From: Promicromonospora sukumoe | Lineage (GTDB): Bacteria > Actinomycetota > Actinomycetes > Actinomycetales > Cellulomonadaceae | Assembly (NCBI RefSeq): GCF_014137995.1 | Contig: NZ_JACGWV010000002.1 | Location: 806,001 to 870,000 of the forward strand | Length of the DNA stretch: 64,000 nucleotides | Reading direction: 5' to 3' | Part shown: positions 32,663 through 40,802 of the stretch, in pieces | Layout of the letters: each line of letters begins with the position of its first letter | Position numbering within the stretch: the first letter of the stretch is position 1 | Position numbers and translations under genes: made by a program | Notes under the pieces: generated by a model | Told to the model about the DNA's origin: nothing | The model's input: the letters and a program-made list of their open reading frames with translations, nothing else | Databases searched by the model: none

Positions 32663-33472
32663 TCACGGCAGATACGGTCGCAGCGCGTCGAGGGCGAAGT
32701 CCATGAGGTCCCGACCCAGCCGAGGGTCCCGGGCCTGCGCGCCGGGCTGGACCAGCCTGCCGTCGTCGAAGTAGTCGCCCGGGCGCGCGGGCCCGGTGAG
32801 CGCGGCCAGCACGTTGTCCGCCCCGCGCCGCACCGAGACGCCGCCGACGCTGAACATCGCGTGCAGCAGCGGGGTGCTGATCACACCGGGGCTGAGGCTC
32901 ACGGGCGTGACGCCCCGGCCGGCCAGGCGGTCGGCCAGCGACCGGGTGTACAGGATGATCGCGAGCTTGGACCGGGCGTAGGCCCGGACGGCGTCGTACG
33001 CGCGCTCCAGCTCGATGTCCGGGAGGTCGAGGTCGGTCATCTCGTGCGTGGCCGACGCGAGGTTCACGATGCGGGCGTCGTCCGCGAGCGCCGGCAGGAG
33101 CCGCTCGGTGAGGAGCACCATCGCGAGGAAGTTCACCTGGAGGGTGCGCTCGTGCTTGTCCTGCGTGATCTGCCGGACCATCGAGCCGGGGACGCCGGCG
33201 TTGTTGACGACGGCGGCGATCGGGCTGCCGGCGAGCGAGGTCATGGTGTCGGCCGCCTCGGCGACGTCGGCGAGCGACTCGAAGTCGCACTGCACGTAGC
33301 TGACGGCCGCCGAGCCCTCGGTGAGCACGTGGAGCGCGGGTCGGACCTTCGTCTCCGGCTCGGGGCCGTGGACGATCACGTGGCCGACCCGGCCGACGAG
33401 CTCACGGGCGGTCTGGAGCCCGATGCCGCCAGTGGCACCGGTGACGATCACGGTCGATTCTTCGGAGATCAT
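32663..33472 (-). CDS. Short-chain dehydrogenase/reductase
   Basis: Classical-type SDR of 269 residues with the cofactor loop VTGATGGIGLQTA, NNAGVPG, catalytic Ser in VNLASATHE and YARSK as the YxxxK pair. It resembles the retinol-dehydrogenase/WWOX-like branch. Substrate unknown. The ATG at 33472 is followed by the nearby NAD-binding protein gene on the same strand, so the two probably form an operon. Confidence 0.88.
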   Translation of the reverse strand: MISEESTVIVTGATGGIGLQTARELVGRVGHVIVHGPEPETKVRPALHVLTEGSAAVSYVQCDFESLADVAEAADTMTSLAGSPIAAVVNNAGVPGSMVRQITQDKHERTLQVNFLAMVLLTERLLPALADDARIVNLASATHEMTDLDLPDIELERAYDAVRAYARSKLAIILYTRSLADRLAGRGVTPVSLSPGVISTPLLHAMFSVGGVSVRRGADNVLAALTGPARPGDYFDDGRLVQPGAQARDPRLGRDLMDFALDALRPYLP

Positions 33473-33709
33473 GCCGCTCCTCGTGGCTCGCCTGGTGGCT
33501 CACCTTCGACGAGCGTAGGCACGAGGTTGTCCGGTAAGTAACCCCTGTGCCACCAGTTTCACCCGGTACGTCTCGCGCCCTGCGAGACAGGTCCCGGAGG
33601 CCCGGCCGCCTCGCGACGTCGGGCCGGTATCACTCCGGACATTCGCGCTGCCCGTGCGGCGGCTGATATCCCTGGGACGGAGCCGCCGCCACGTTCCCGA
33701 CATCGAGGG

Positions 33710-34801
33710 ATGATGATGAACGCACCTGGCCTGCCCGACGCCGAGACGATCGAGACAGTCCTCACGTCCCGGGACGGGCCGTGGTACCCCGGTGCACGTG
33801 TGCTGTCGGTGCGGGACCTGTCGCAGGGCCTGAGCCGGGCGGCGGTGCTCCGGGTCTGCGTGGCGGTGCCGCACGCCGAGCCGGCGGCCTGGATCGTCAA
33901 GGTGCCGCGCTGGGGCCAGCCGTCCCTGCTCGACTCGCGCGACGCGGACCTGGACGACCGCGAGGCCCGCTTCTTCCGGAGCGGCCTGCCCGGCCTGCTA
34001 CCGCGGGGCGTGACGACGCCGCCCCACGTCATGGTGGTCAGCCACAACGGGCTGGACTGGATCATCATGCGCGACGTCGACGCCGTCCTCCAGCAGAGCT
34101 GGACGCCCGCCTCGGCGACGGCGGTGGCGGAGCGCGCCGCGCTGCTGCACGTGCCGGGCGACATGGAGCCGGGTGTGCTGGACGCGCCGTGGCTGGAGCG
34201 GGCGGGTCATTCCGCCTACGCCCACCACGTCGGGGCCGGGCACGACAACCTGGAGCTGCTGTCCGGCGACCCGCGGCTGCGGAACCTGTTCACGCCGGAG
34301 CAGGTCGACGCGCTGCACGCCGGCCTGGACGCCGCACCGGAGCTCGCGGACCGCGCGGCGGAGCTGCCGACCACTCTCGTCCACGGCGACCTCACGCCCC
34401 GCAACGCGGCCCTGGGCGCCGACGGTTCCCTGCTCCTGATCGACTGGGAGCACGTCGGGGTGGGGCCGGTCGGGTACGACCTGGGCACGTTCGTCTCGAT
34501 GTACCGGGCCTTCGGCGGGCGGGGCGAGCTGGACGAGCCCGCCGTCCTGGAGGTGTACGCCGACGCCGTCAGCACGCTGGCGGGTACCAACCTGCGCGCG
34601 GCCGCCGCCCTCGGCTTCGCCGTCGCGCACCTCACCTGGGGGCTGCACCTGCGGCTCGGTCCCGGTCTGACCGCCGTCCGGCAGGGCCTGAACCGGGACG
34701 CGCCCGCGAAGCTCGCCGCGCACCTCGTCGACATCCGGTCGGGGTGCCTGCGCGCCCTGTCCTGGGCGCCGGTGACCGAGGCGGTCACGGCGGGACGCTG
34801 A
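33710..34801 (+). CDS. Aminoglycoside phosphotransferase-family protein
   Basis: Soluble kinase-like phosphotransferase of 363 residues or slightly fewer. The catalytic loop LVHGDLTPRNAALG and the metal-binding LLIDWEHVGVGPVGYDLG are intact, and AAWIVKVPRWG supplies the ATP-binding lysine. Such proteins phosphorylate small hydroxylated compounds, and resistance to an antibiotic is not implied. Three consecutive ATG codons start at 33710 just after GAGGG; the third (33716) has better spacing. It stands alone, divergent from the SDR gene across 237 bases with no recognisable operator. Confidence 0.85.
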   Translation: MMMNAPGLPDAETIETVLTSRDGPWYPGARVLSVRDLSQGLSRAAVLRVCVAVPHAEPAAWIVKVPRWGQPSLLDSRDADLDDREARFFRSGLPGLLPRGVTTPPHVMVVSHNGLDWIIMRDVDAVLQQSWTPASATAVAERAALLHVPGDMEPGVLDAPWLERAGHSAYAHHVGAGHDNLELLSGDPRLRNLFTPEQVDALHAGLDAAPELADRAAELPTTLVHGDLTPRNAALGADGSLLLIDWEHVGVGPVGYDLGTFVSMYRAFGGRGELDEPAVLEVYADAVSTLAGTNLRAAAALGFAVAHLTWGLHLRLGPGLTAVRQGLNRDAPAKLAAHLVDIRSGCLRALSWAPVTEAVTAGR

Positions 34802-34865
34802 GGCGGCTCCCTGCCGGCCGTGACCTGGCTGGGTCACGCCGCCGGCGAACGCCCCGCGACGGAAG

Positions 34866-34895
34866 TTGACGGAGGGTTCAAGTTAGACCTACCGT
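34866..34895 (+). promoter_or_regulatory. Promoter for a leaderless transcript of the cysteine-peptide operon
   Basis: TTGACG (34866-34871), an 18-base spacer and TACCGT (34890-34895) end seven bases before the ATG at 34903, placing the transcription start at the start codon. No ribosome-binding site precedes that ATG. A TCAAG-N14-CTTGA inverted repeat (34878-34901) overlaps the -10 element and could be an operator. Confidence 0.6.
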
Positions 34896-34902
34896 CCTTG
34901 AC

Positions 34903-35064
34903 ATGACAACGAGTGACACGGTCGCCGAGGCGACCCTGGTGGTCGAGACCCCGGCGGAGGTGACCCCCGGCGCCGACGGCGCCCCGGTCGCCTCCTCCCC
35001 GTTCCAGCTCCTGCCCACGGACGACACGTTCGGCGTCTGCTCCGTGGACGGGGTGTGCTCCTGA
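34903..35064 (+). CDS. Small 53-residue peptide with C-terminal C-x5-C motif
   Basis: This short gene codes for a 53-residue acidic peptide ending TFGVCSVDGVCS, with Cys46 and Cys52 as its only cysteines. The N-terminal 40 residues are Thr/Val/Glu/Ala-rich, without a hydrophobic signal, and include FQLLPTDD. The shape is leader-like, with the functional residues at the very end, similar in plan to ribosomal peptide precursors. No modifying radical-SAM or LanM-type enzyme is near. It has no ribosome-binding site but sits at a predicted transcription start. Its stop overlaps the ATG of the DsbA gene (TGATG), so the two are coupled. It could be a redox partner or sensor of DsbA, or a RiPP-like precursor. 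Confidence 0.7.
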   Translation: MTTSDTVAEATLVVETPAEVTPGADGAPVASSPFQLLPTDDTFGVCSVDGVCS

Positions 35065-35777
35065 TGGCCGGCGCGTTCGGCCGAGCCGCCGACAAGCTCG
35101 TGATCGACGTCTGGAGCGACGTCATGTGCCCGTTCTGCTACATGGGCGACGCGCTCCTGGAGCAGGCCCTGGAGCAGTTCCCGCACTCCGACCGGGTCGA
35201 GGTGCGCTACCACAGCTTCCTGCTGATGCCGCAGCTCACCGAGGACGCACCGGTGGACCTCATGGACCTGCTGGTGGCCGAGAAGGGCTTCCCGCGCGAG
35301 CAGGCCGCGGCCATGCACGAGCAGATCTCGGAGCGCGGCCGGCAGCTCGGCCTGGACTACCGCTTCGAGCAGGCGCAGGCCGTGGGCACGCGCACGGCGC
35401 ACCAGCTCAGCCACTTCGCGGCGGGCCACGGCAAGCAGCACGAGATGGTGCAGCGGCTGTTCAAGGCCTACTTCACGGACGGCCTGAACGTCGCGGACCA
35501 CCAGGTCCTGGGCGACCTGGCCGCCGAGGTCGGCCTGGACCGCGACGCCGCGCTCGCGGCACTCGCCTCCGAGGAGTTCGCCGGCGCCGTCGAGGCCGAC
35601 ATCCAGCAGGCCCGGCAGTACGGGATCCAGGGCGTGCCGTTCTTCGTCTTCGCCGGCAAGTACGCGGTGTCCGGCGCGCAGCCGGTCGAGTCGTTCGTGC
35701 GCACGCTGGAGACGAGCTGGAACGAGACGGTCGGCTCCCCCGCGGCCGCGGCGACCGGGGCCGGGACGGCTCGATGA
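35064..35777 (+). CDS. DsbA-family oxidoreductase, FrnE-like
   Basis: Cytosolic thioredoxin-fold oxidoreductase of 237 residues with an inserted helical domain. The active site DVMCPFCYMGD has Cys22 and Cys25, and the cis-Pro loop is GIQGVPFFVFAGKYAVSGAQP. No signal peptide is present, so it acts inside the cell, unlike classical DsbA. FrnE relatives are linked to oxidative-stress tolerance or polyketide tailoring. The ATG at 35064 overlaps the stop of the 53-residue peptide, and its own stop overlaps the TetR start (ATGA). All three proteins are therefore made from one coupled message. Confidence 0.92.
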   Translation: MAGAFGRAADKLVIDVWSDVMCPFCYMGDALLEQALEQFPHSDRVEVRYHSFLLMPQLTEDAPVDLMDLLVAEKGFPREQAAAMHEQISERGRQLGLDYRFEQAQAVGTRTAHQLSHFAAGHGKQHEMVQRLFKAYFTDGLNVADHQVLGDLAAEVGLDRDAALAALASEEFAGAVEADIQQARQYGIQGVPFFVFAGKYAVSGAQPVESFVRTLETSWNETVGSPAAAATGAGTAR

Positions 35778-36349
35778 CCGCTGACCCGCCGCGGCTCCGG
35801 GCCGACGCGCAACGGAACGTCGAGGGCATCCGCCTGGCCGCCCTCGACGTGTTCCGCGCGGGCGGGCTGAACAGCCCGCTGGACGAGGTCGCGCGGGCGG
35901 CGGGCGTCAGCAAGGGCACCATCTACCACCGCTTCGGCGGCCGGCAGGGCCTGATCGACGCCGTGGTGGAGGACCTGTTCGCCGAGCGGATCTCAGGCAT
36001 CATCACGGCGGTGGGCGCCGTCGAGGACCCCGTCGAACGGTTCGAGAGCTACCTGCGCCAGATCTGGCTGCTCTCGTTCGACGAGCCCGCGGCGAACGAC
36101 GTGCTGCTGCGCGCGCAGCCCGGCTCCGGGATGCTGATGGCGCTGTGCGAGCGCGCCAGCGAGGTCGTGGGCGGGTTCCTCGCCGACGCCCAGGCGACCG
36201 GCGCGATCCGCGCCGACCTCACGCCGGACGACGTCGACGTGCTGATCTGGGAGCGCGGCATCATCGCCCGCGCCTGCGACCAGCGGCAGCGCGAGGACTT
36301 CGTCCGGAGCTGCGAGCACACGCTCCGGGGTCTGCGCAGCGCGCCGTAG
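35774..36349 (+). CDS. TetR-family transcriptional regulator
   Basis: Repressor of 191 residues with the helix-turn-helix VARAAGVSKGTIYHRFGGRQGLIDAVV and a TetR C-terminal domain containing two cysteines (MALCERASE, RSCEHTL). Its ATG overlaps the DsbA stop. Being the last gene of the peptide-DsbA-TetR operon, it probably represses that operon; the TCAAG/CTTGA repeat at 34878-34901 is a candidate site. Confidence 0.9.
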   Translation: MTADPPRLRADAQRNVEGIRLAALDVFRAGGLNSPLDEVARAAGVSKGTIYHRFGGRQGLIDAVVEDLFAERISGIITAVGAVEDPVERFESYLRQIWLLSFDEPAANDVLLRAQPGSGMLMALCERASEVVGGFLADAQATGAIRADLTPDDVDVLIWERGIIARACDQRQREDFVRSCEHTLRGLRSAP

Positions 36350-36399
36350 CGCCTGGTTCGGCGGTTCGGGGTCCGACGACGGCGGCTAGCGTGGGGGTC

Positions 36400-37110
36400 A
36401 TGCAGCCTGCGGTGGAGCGGACAGCCCGGCCGGTCGTCGTCCTCGACGTGCTCGGCACCCTCGTGGACCAGGCCGGGAGCCTGCGCCGGCGCGTCGCCGA
36501 GGCGGCGGGCCTCGACGCCGACGCCGCGGCGGACGTCGTCGGGCGCTGGCTCGACCACGTCGCGGAGCAGGAGCGGGAGATCGTCGCGCGCCGTCGGCCG
36601 TTCGCCGCGAGCGACGTGCTCGACCGGGAGGCCCTGGACGCGCTCGCACGCGAGGAGCGGCTGTCGCCCGACGCCGCCGCGGCGCTGGCCGACGCCTCCG
36701 AACGGCTGGAGCCCTGGCCCGACACGGTGCACGGCCTCGACCGGCTCGCCGCCGACGTCACGGTGGTCGGCCTCTCGAACGCGAGCCGCCGGTCCCTCGC
36801 CGGGCTCAGCGCGGGCGCCGGCCTGCGGTGGCACCAGGTGCTCTCCGCCGAGGACGCCGGCACCTACAAGCCAGCCCCGGGGATCTACGAGCTGGCGCTG
36901 CGCAGCGTGCCCGCGACGTCGGGCACGCCGTTCATGGTGGCCGCGCACGCCTGGGACCTGCGCGGGGCCGCGGCCGCCGGCCTGCGCACGGCGTACGTAC
37001 CCCGGCCCGACGGCGACGCACCGGCCCCGGACGACACGTTCGACCTGTACGCGACCGACCTCCAGGACCTGCACGCCCAGCTCCTGGATCTCGCCGGCGG
37101 CACGCCCTAG
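36400..37110 (+). CDS. HAD-superfamily hydrolase, haloacid dehalogenase type II-like
   Basis: Soluble hydrolase of 236 residues. The HAD nucleophile motif VVVLDVLGTLVD, motif II GLSNASRRS and the Lys-containing GTYKPAPGIYELAL are present, with the last acidic motif replaced by AAHAWDLRGAAAAGL, as in L-2-haloacid dehalogenases. Activity on haloacids or on phosphate esters is possible. The ATG at 36400 lacks a strong ribosome-binding site; an in-frame GTG nine bases upstream is an alternative. It is convergent with the crotonase gene. Confidence 0.85.
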   Translation: MQPAVERTARPVVVLDVLGTLVDQAGSLRRRVAEAAGLDADAAADVVGRWLDHVAEQEREIVARRRPFAASDVLDREALDALAREERLSPDAAAALADASERLEPWPDTVHGLDRLAADVTVVGLSNASRRSLAGLSAGAGLRWHQVLSAEDAGTYKPAPGIYELALRSVPATSGTPFMVAAHAWDLRGAAAAGLRTAYVPRPDGDAPAPDDTFDLYATDLQDLHAQLLDLAGGTP

Positions 37111-37134
37111 CGCGGCCTGCCGGCCGGCAGCGCC

Positions 37135-37962
37135 CTAGCCCTGCCGGAGCCGGGCGATCGCGGCGCCGAGGTCGGTCTCGACGCCGTCGGGCCGCTGGAG
37201 GCCGTGCTCGAACAGGAGGCCGACGAACGGCCGGTGCTCCTGGCGTCCCGCCGTCGCGAAGTAGGCCTCCAGCCCGCGGGCGAGCTCGTCGTCGGCGGGC
37301 AGGGTCGCGACGTCGACCAGCTTCTTGATGCCCGCGACCGCCACCTTGTCGAAGCCCGCGATCCGGCGGGCGAACGCGTCGGTGACGTCCTCCAGCTCGG
37401 CGTCGGGGACCAGCCGGTTCACGTACCCGTACTCGGCGGCCCGCGCGGCCGGCACGTCCTCGCCGCCGAGCAGGATCTCCAGCGCCCGGCCCCGGCCGAC
37501 CAGCCGGCCCAGGCGCGCCATCGGCCCGCCCCCGGGCACGGCGCCCACACCGACCTCGAACTGGCCGAGCACGGCCTGCTCGGACGCGAACCGGATGTCG
37601 GTGGCCAGGACGAACTCGCTGCCCGCGCCCCGGGTGCGGCCACGGATCTCCGAGACCGTCGCGACGGGCACGCGGCTCAGCCGCACGAAGTTGTCCAGGT
37701 AGGGGTGCAGGCCCGTCGGCCCGGGCGGCATGCCGACGACGCGCGCGGTGTCGGACAGGAAGTCCCAGTGCGCCATGAAGTAGCCGGGGGTGTCGCTGCG
37801 GAACACGACGACCGTGAGGTCGGGGGCCGCCTCGATGCGGTCCACGAGCGCCGCGAGCTGCTCGACGGTGTCGGGGTCCAGCAGGTTGACCGGCCCGTTG
37901 TCGAAGGTCACCCGCCAGTAGGACGGCGAGACCTCGTCGACGTGGAACTGCTCGGTGCTCAT
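37135..37962 (-). CDS. Enoyl-CoA hydratase/isomerase (crotonase) family protein
   Basis: Crotonase-fold protein of 275 residues with PVATVSEIRGRTRGAGSEFVLATDIRFA forming the oxyanion-hole region and GVGAVPGGGPMARLGRLVGRGRALE. The usual catalytic Glu positions are not both evident, and FDNGPVNLLDPD resembles the start of crotonases acting outside beta-oxidation. Substrate unknown. The ATG at 37962 lies 31 bases after the stop of the upstream SDR gene on the same strand, so the two are probably an operon. Confidence 0.85.
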   Translation of the reverse strand: MSTEQFHVDEVSPSYWRVTFDNGPVNLLDPDTVEQLAALVDRIEAAPDLTVVVFRSDTPGYFMAHWDFLSDTARVVGMPPGPTGLHPYLDNFVRLSRVPVATVSEIRGRTRGAGSEFVLATDIRFASEQAVLGQFEVGVGAVPGGGPMARLGRLVGRGRALEILLGGEDVPAARAAEYGYVNRLVPDAELEDVTDAFARRIAGFDKVAVAGIKKLVDVATLPADDELARGLEAYFATAGRQEHRPFVGLLFEHGLQRPDGVETDLGAAIARLRQG

Positions 37963-37993
37963 GGTCGCGCTCCTTCCGGGCGGGCCACCCGGC

Positions 37994-38758
37994 TCACCAG
38001 ACGAACTGCTGGCCGCCGTCGATGTCGTACGTCGCGCCGGTCAGCGCGGTGTTGGTCATGAGGTGGACGGCGAGCGCGGCCACGTCCTCGGGTCCGACGA
38101 CCCGCCCGATCGGCAGGGTGTCGCGCAGCTCGGCGCGGCGCTCGTCCAGCTTGTCCCCCAGGAGCGACGCCGACAGCGGAGTGTCGACGAAGCCCGCGGC
38201 GATCAGGTTGACCCGCACCGGCGCGATCTCCAGCGCGAGAGCCGCCGTGAACGGCGGCAGCGCGGTGGTGGTGGCCGACGCGATCCCGAGCCCGTGGCCG
38301 ACGCGCCGCGCCCCGGTGCCGCCCATGAGCAGGATCGTCCCGCCGGGCCGCAGCCGGCCGGCGACGTTCCGGGCCACGTCCAGGGCCACGACCATGTGGT
38401 CGCTGAGCGCCTCGCGCACCCCGGCGGCGTCCATCTCCAGCAGGGGCCCGTAGTGGGGGCCGCCGGCCGTGATCAGCACGTGGTCCAGCGGGTCGGGCAG
38501 GTCCCCGAAGAACCGGGCGAGGGCGGCGGAGTCCGTGGCGTCGAAGGCCGCGGTCTCCCGCGCGCCGACGTCGGCCGCGGCGCGCTCCAGCCGGGCCGGG
38601 TCCCGCCCGGTGAGGACGACGTCGGCGCCCTCGGCCCGGGCCCGGCGCGCGGTCTCCAGCCCGATGCCCGCGCTGCCCCCGACCACGATGACGGTCCGTC
38701 CGGCCAGCTCGGGTGCGCGCGGCCCGGGCACGTGCGGCGCGGGAGTGCCGGTGCTCAT
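37994..38758 (-). CDS. SDR-family protein with degenerate active site
   Basis: Rossmann-fold protein of 254 residues with VVGGSAGIGLETAR, a NAG-like ITAGGPHYG and a C-terminal GATYDIDGGQQFVW typical of FabG-like SDRs. The catalytic Tyr-x3-Lys is missing: the region reads VGHGLGIASATTTALPPF instead. Similar degenerate SDRs exist in actinobacteria, and their activity is unclear. ATG at 38758. It is probably co-transcribed with the downstream crotonase and lies opposite the kinase-like gene. Confidence 0.85.
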   Translation of the reverse strand: MSTGTPAPHVPGPRAPELAGRTVIVVGGSAGIGLETARRARAEGADVVLTGRDPARLERAAADVGARETAAFDATDSAALARFFGDLPDPLDHVLITAGGPHYGPLLEMDAAGVREALSDHMVVALDVARNVAGRLRPGGTILLMGGTGARRVGHGLGIASATTTALPPFTAALALEIAPVRVNLIAAGFVDTPLSASLLGDKLDERRAELRDTLPIGRVVGPEDVAALAVHLMTNTALTGATYDIDGGQQFVW

Positions 38759-38894
38759 GATTCCTCCGTCGCGGCGCCCTCGCCGTCGCGCCCCGTCGCG
38801 CCCGTCGCCGACGCGGTCCGCCGCGTCTCGACCGTACGCCCGCGGACGGGCGCACGCCCCTGGGAGCCGGCAGTGCCCGGCTAGGCTCCCGGAC

Positions 38895-39737
38895 GTGATC
38901 GTGACCGACCTCGACGGCCTGCCCGTGCGCCTGCGAGCGCCGCACGACCTGTCCTTCACGGCGCGCTGGGGCCGCGTGTTCGCGGTCCTGGACCAGCAGG
39001 ACTCGGGCAACCTCTGCCTCGGGATCGAGGGCCCGGCGGGCCGGGTGTTCGTCAAGTACGCGGGCGCGCCCACCGTGCGGTACGACGGCGACGTCGCGGA
39101 GGCCGCCGCCCAGGCCCGGCGGGCCGCGGAGGTCTACCGGGCGCTCGCGCACCCCACGCTCGTGACGCTGCGTGAGGCCGTGGACGTCGGGGCGGGCCAC
39201 GCCCTGGTGTTCGACTGGACCGACGCGACGCCGGTCGGCCGGCAGTACGAGCAGTCGCACGTCGTCCGGGGCATGGACCTGGCCGCCCGGGTGGACGCAG
39301 TGCGGCAGGTCTACGACTTCCACGCGCACGCGGCGGCGCTGGGCTGGGTCGCGATCGACCTGTACGACGGGTCGGTCATGGTCCAGCCGGGCACCGGTCG
39401 CGTCGTCCTGTGCGACCTCGACCTCTACGAGCGAGCGCCGGTGGTCAACCGGATGGGGCGGATGTGGGGCTCGTCGCGCTTCATGTCGCCCGAGGAGTAC
39501 GAGCTGGGCGCTCCGATCGACCAGGTGACGAACGTCGTCGCGCTCGGGACGCTCGCGCACACCTTCCTGGGGGACGACGCGACACGGTCGCCCGCGGCCT
39601 GGGCCGGCTCGGCCGCGCAGCTCGCCGTCGCGGACCGCGCGACGCACCCCGACCGGGACGCGCGCTGGCCGTCGGTCGCGGCACTCGCCGAGGCCTGGCG
39701 CGCCGCTGTTAATCTTCCGGCATGCCGGACAGCCTGA
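38895..39737 (+). CDS. Protein kinase-like protein with altered catalytic loop
   Basis: Kinase-fold protein of 280 residues. Recognisable parts are VFVKYAG (ATP-binding lysine), the catalytic-loop region GWVAIDLYDGSVMVQ, LCDLDLYERAP in place of DFG, and SSRFMSPEEYELGAPID resembling the APE segment. The HRD-x4-N loop is altered, so activity is uncertain. No membrane anchor. The start is GTG at 38895, with a second GTG at 38901. Its 3' end overlaps the DyP peroxidase start by 16 bases, which couples the two. Confidence 0.78.
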   Translation: MIVTDLDGLPVRLRAPHDLSFTARWGRVFAVLDQQDSGNLCLGIEGPAGRVFVKYAGAPTVRYDGDVAEAAAQARRAAEVYRALAHPTLVTLREAVDVGAGHALVFDWTDATPVGRQYEQSHVVRGMDLAARVDAVRQVYDFHAHAAALGWVAIDLYDGSVMVQPGTGRVVLCDLDLYERAPVVNRMGRMWGSSRFMSPEEYELGAPIDQVTNVVALGTLAHTFLGDDATRSPAAWAGSAAQLAVADRATHPDRDARWPSVAALAEAWRAAVNLPACRTA

Positions 39738-40711
39738 GCAGCCCCGACGGCGGCCGGGCCGCCCCCTCGACCTTCGGCGCGCCCGTCTCGCCGCAGGGCG
39801 TGGACGCCCCGCTGCGCCGGTCCGCCGTCTTCCTCGTGCTCGTCATGAACGACGGCGACGAGGCGGCCCGCACCGTCCGCGAGGTGCTCGCCGACCTCGA
39901 CGGACTGGTCCGGACGGTCGGCTTCCGCGACCTGGCCAACCCGGTGTCGTGCACGGTGGGCATCGGCAGCCGCGTCTGGACGGAGCTGACCGGGCGGAAG
40001 CAGCCCGCCGAGCTGCACCCGTTCCGCGAGATCGCCGGCGCCGCGCACACCGCGGTCTCCACCCCCGGCGACCTGCTGTTCCACATCTGGTCGGACCGCC
40101 AGGACCTCTGCTTCGAGCTGGAGCGGCTGCTGCTCGCCGCGCTCGGCTCCGCCGTCACGACCGCCGACGAGGTGTCGGGGTTCCGGTACTTCGACACGCG
40201 CGACCTGCTCGGCTTCGTGGACGGCACGGCCAACCCGGTCGGCCCGGACCTGCCCGCGTCGACCCTGGTGGGCGACGAGGACCCGGAGCTCGCCGGCGGC
40301 AGCTACGTCGTCGTGCAGAAGTACCTGCACCCGCTGGCGGCCTGGCAGGCGCTGACCACGGAGCAGCAGGAGCGGATCATCGGCCGCACCAAGGCCGACG
40401 GCGTGGAGCTCGACGACGCGGTCGAGGGCCAGAAGTCGCACAAGACGCTGGCCACGATCACCGACGAGGACGGCGAGCACGACATCCTGCGCGACAACAT
40501 GCCGTTCGGCCGTCCGGGCCACGGCGAGTTCGGCACCTACTTCATCGGCTACTCCCGGCACCTGTGGGTCATCGAGCGGATGCTGGAGCGCATGTTCGTG
40601 GGCGACCCGCCCGGGCTGCACGACCGCATCCTCGACTTCTCGACACCGCAGACGGGCACCACCTTCTTCGTGCCGCCGACGACGGTCCTGGCCGCGCTCG
40701 ACGCCGGCTGA
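39722..40711 (+). CDS. DyP-type heme peroxidase
   Basis: Dye-decolorizing peroxidase of 329 residues. The signature GFVDGTANP carries the catalytic Asp, and the heme-binding region VQKYLHPLAAW and the GRTKADGVELDD segment are intact. No Tat or Sec signal is present, so the enzyme is cytosolic; some cytosolic DyPs are encapsulin cargo, but no encapsulin gene is in the window. The ATG at 39722 lies inside the end of the kinase-like gene. It oxidises phenolics or dyes with hydrogen peroxide. Confidence 0.94.
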   Translation: MPDSLSSPDGGRAAPSTFGAPVSPQGVDAPLRRSAVFLVLVMNDGDEAARTVREVLADLDGLVRTVGFRDLANPVSCTVGIGSRVWTELTGRKQPAELHPFREIAGAAHTAVSTPGDLLFHIWSDRQDLCFELERLLLAALGSAVTTADEVSGFRYFDTRDLLGFVDGTANPVGPDLPASTLVGDEDPELAGGSYVVVQKYLHPLAAWQALTTEQQERIIGRTKADGVELDDAVEGQKSHKTLATITDEDGEHDILRDNMPFGRPGHGEFGTYFIGYSRHLWVIERMLERMFVGDPPGLHDRILDFSTPQTGTTFFVPPTTVLAALDAG

Positions 40712-40802
40712 GGCCCCGCCAACTCACCTCTTTTGTGTGAGGCGCGCACACGGCACCGGCCTAGCGTGGGAGGGGCCCCTTCCCCGACGAGGCGGAGCCC
40801 CC

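Noticed and set aside
34903..35064. Calling the 53-residue peptide a mycofactocin or lanthipeptide precursor
   Set aside because: The tail similarity is short, and no radical-SAM, LanM or transport genes lie nearby, so the biosynthetic class cannot be named.
37117..37130. CTGCCGGCCGGCAG hairpin between convergent genes as a terminator
   Set aside because: The stem is only seven base pairs with no loop bases or T-run, so it may be chance in GC-rich DNA.
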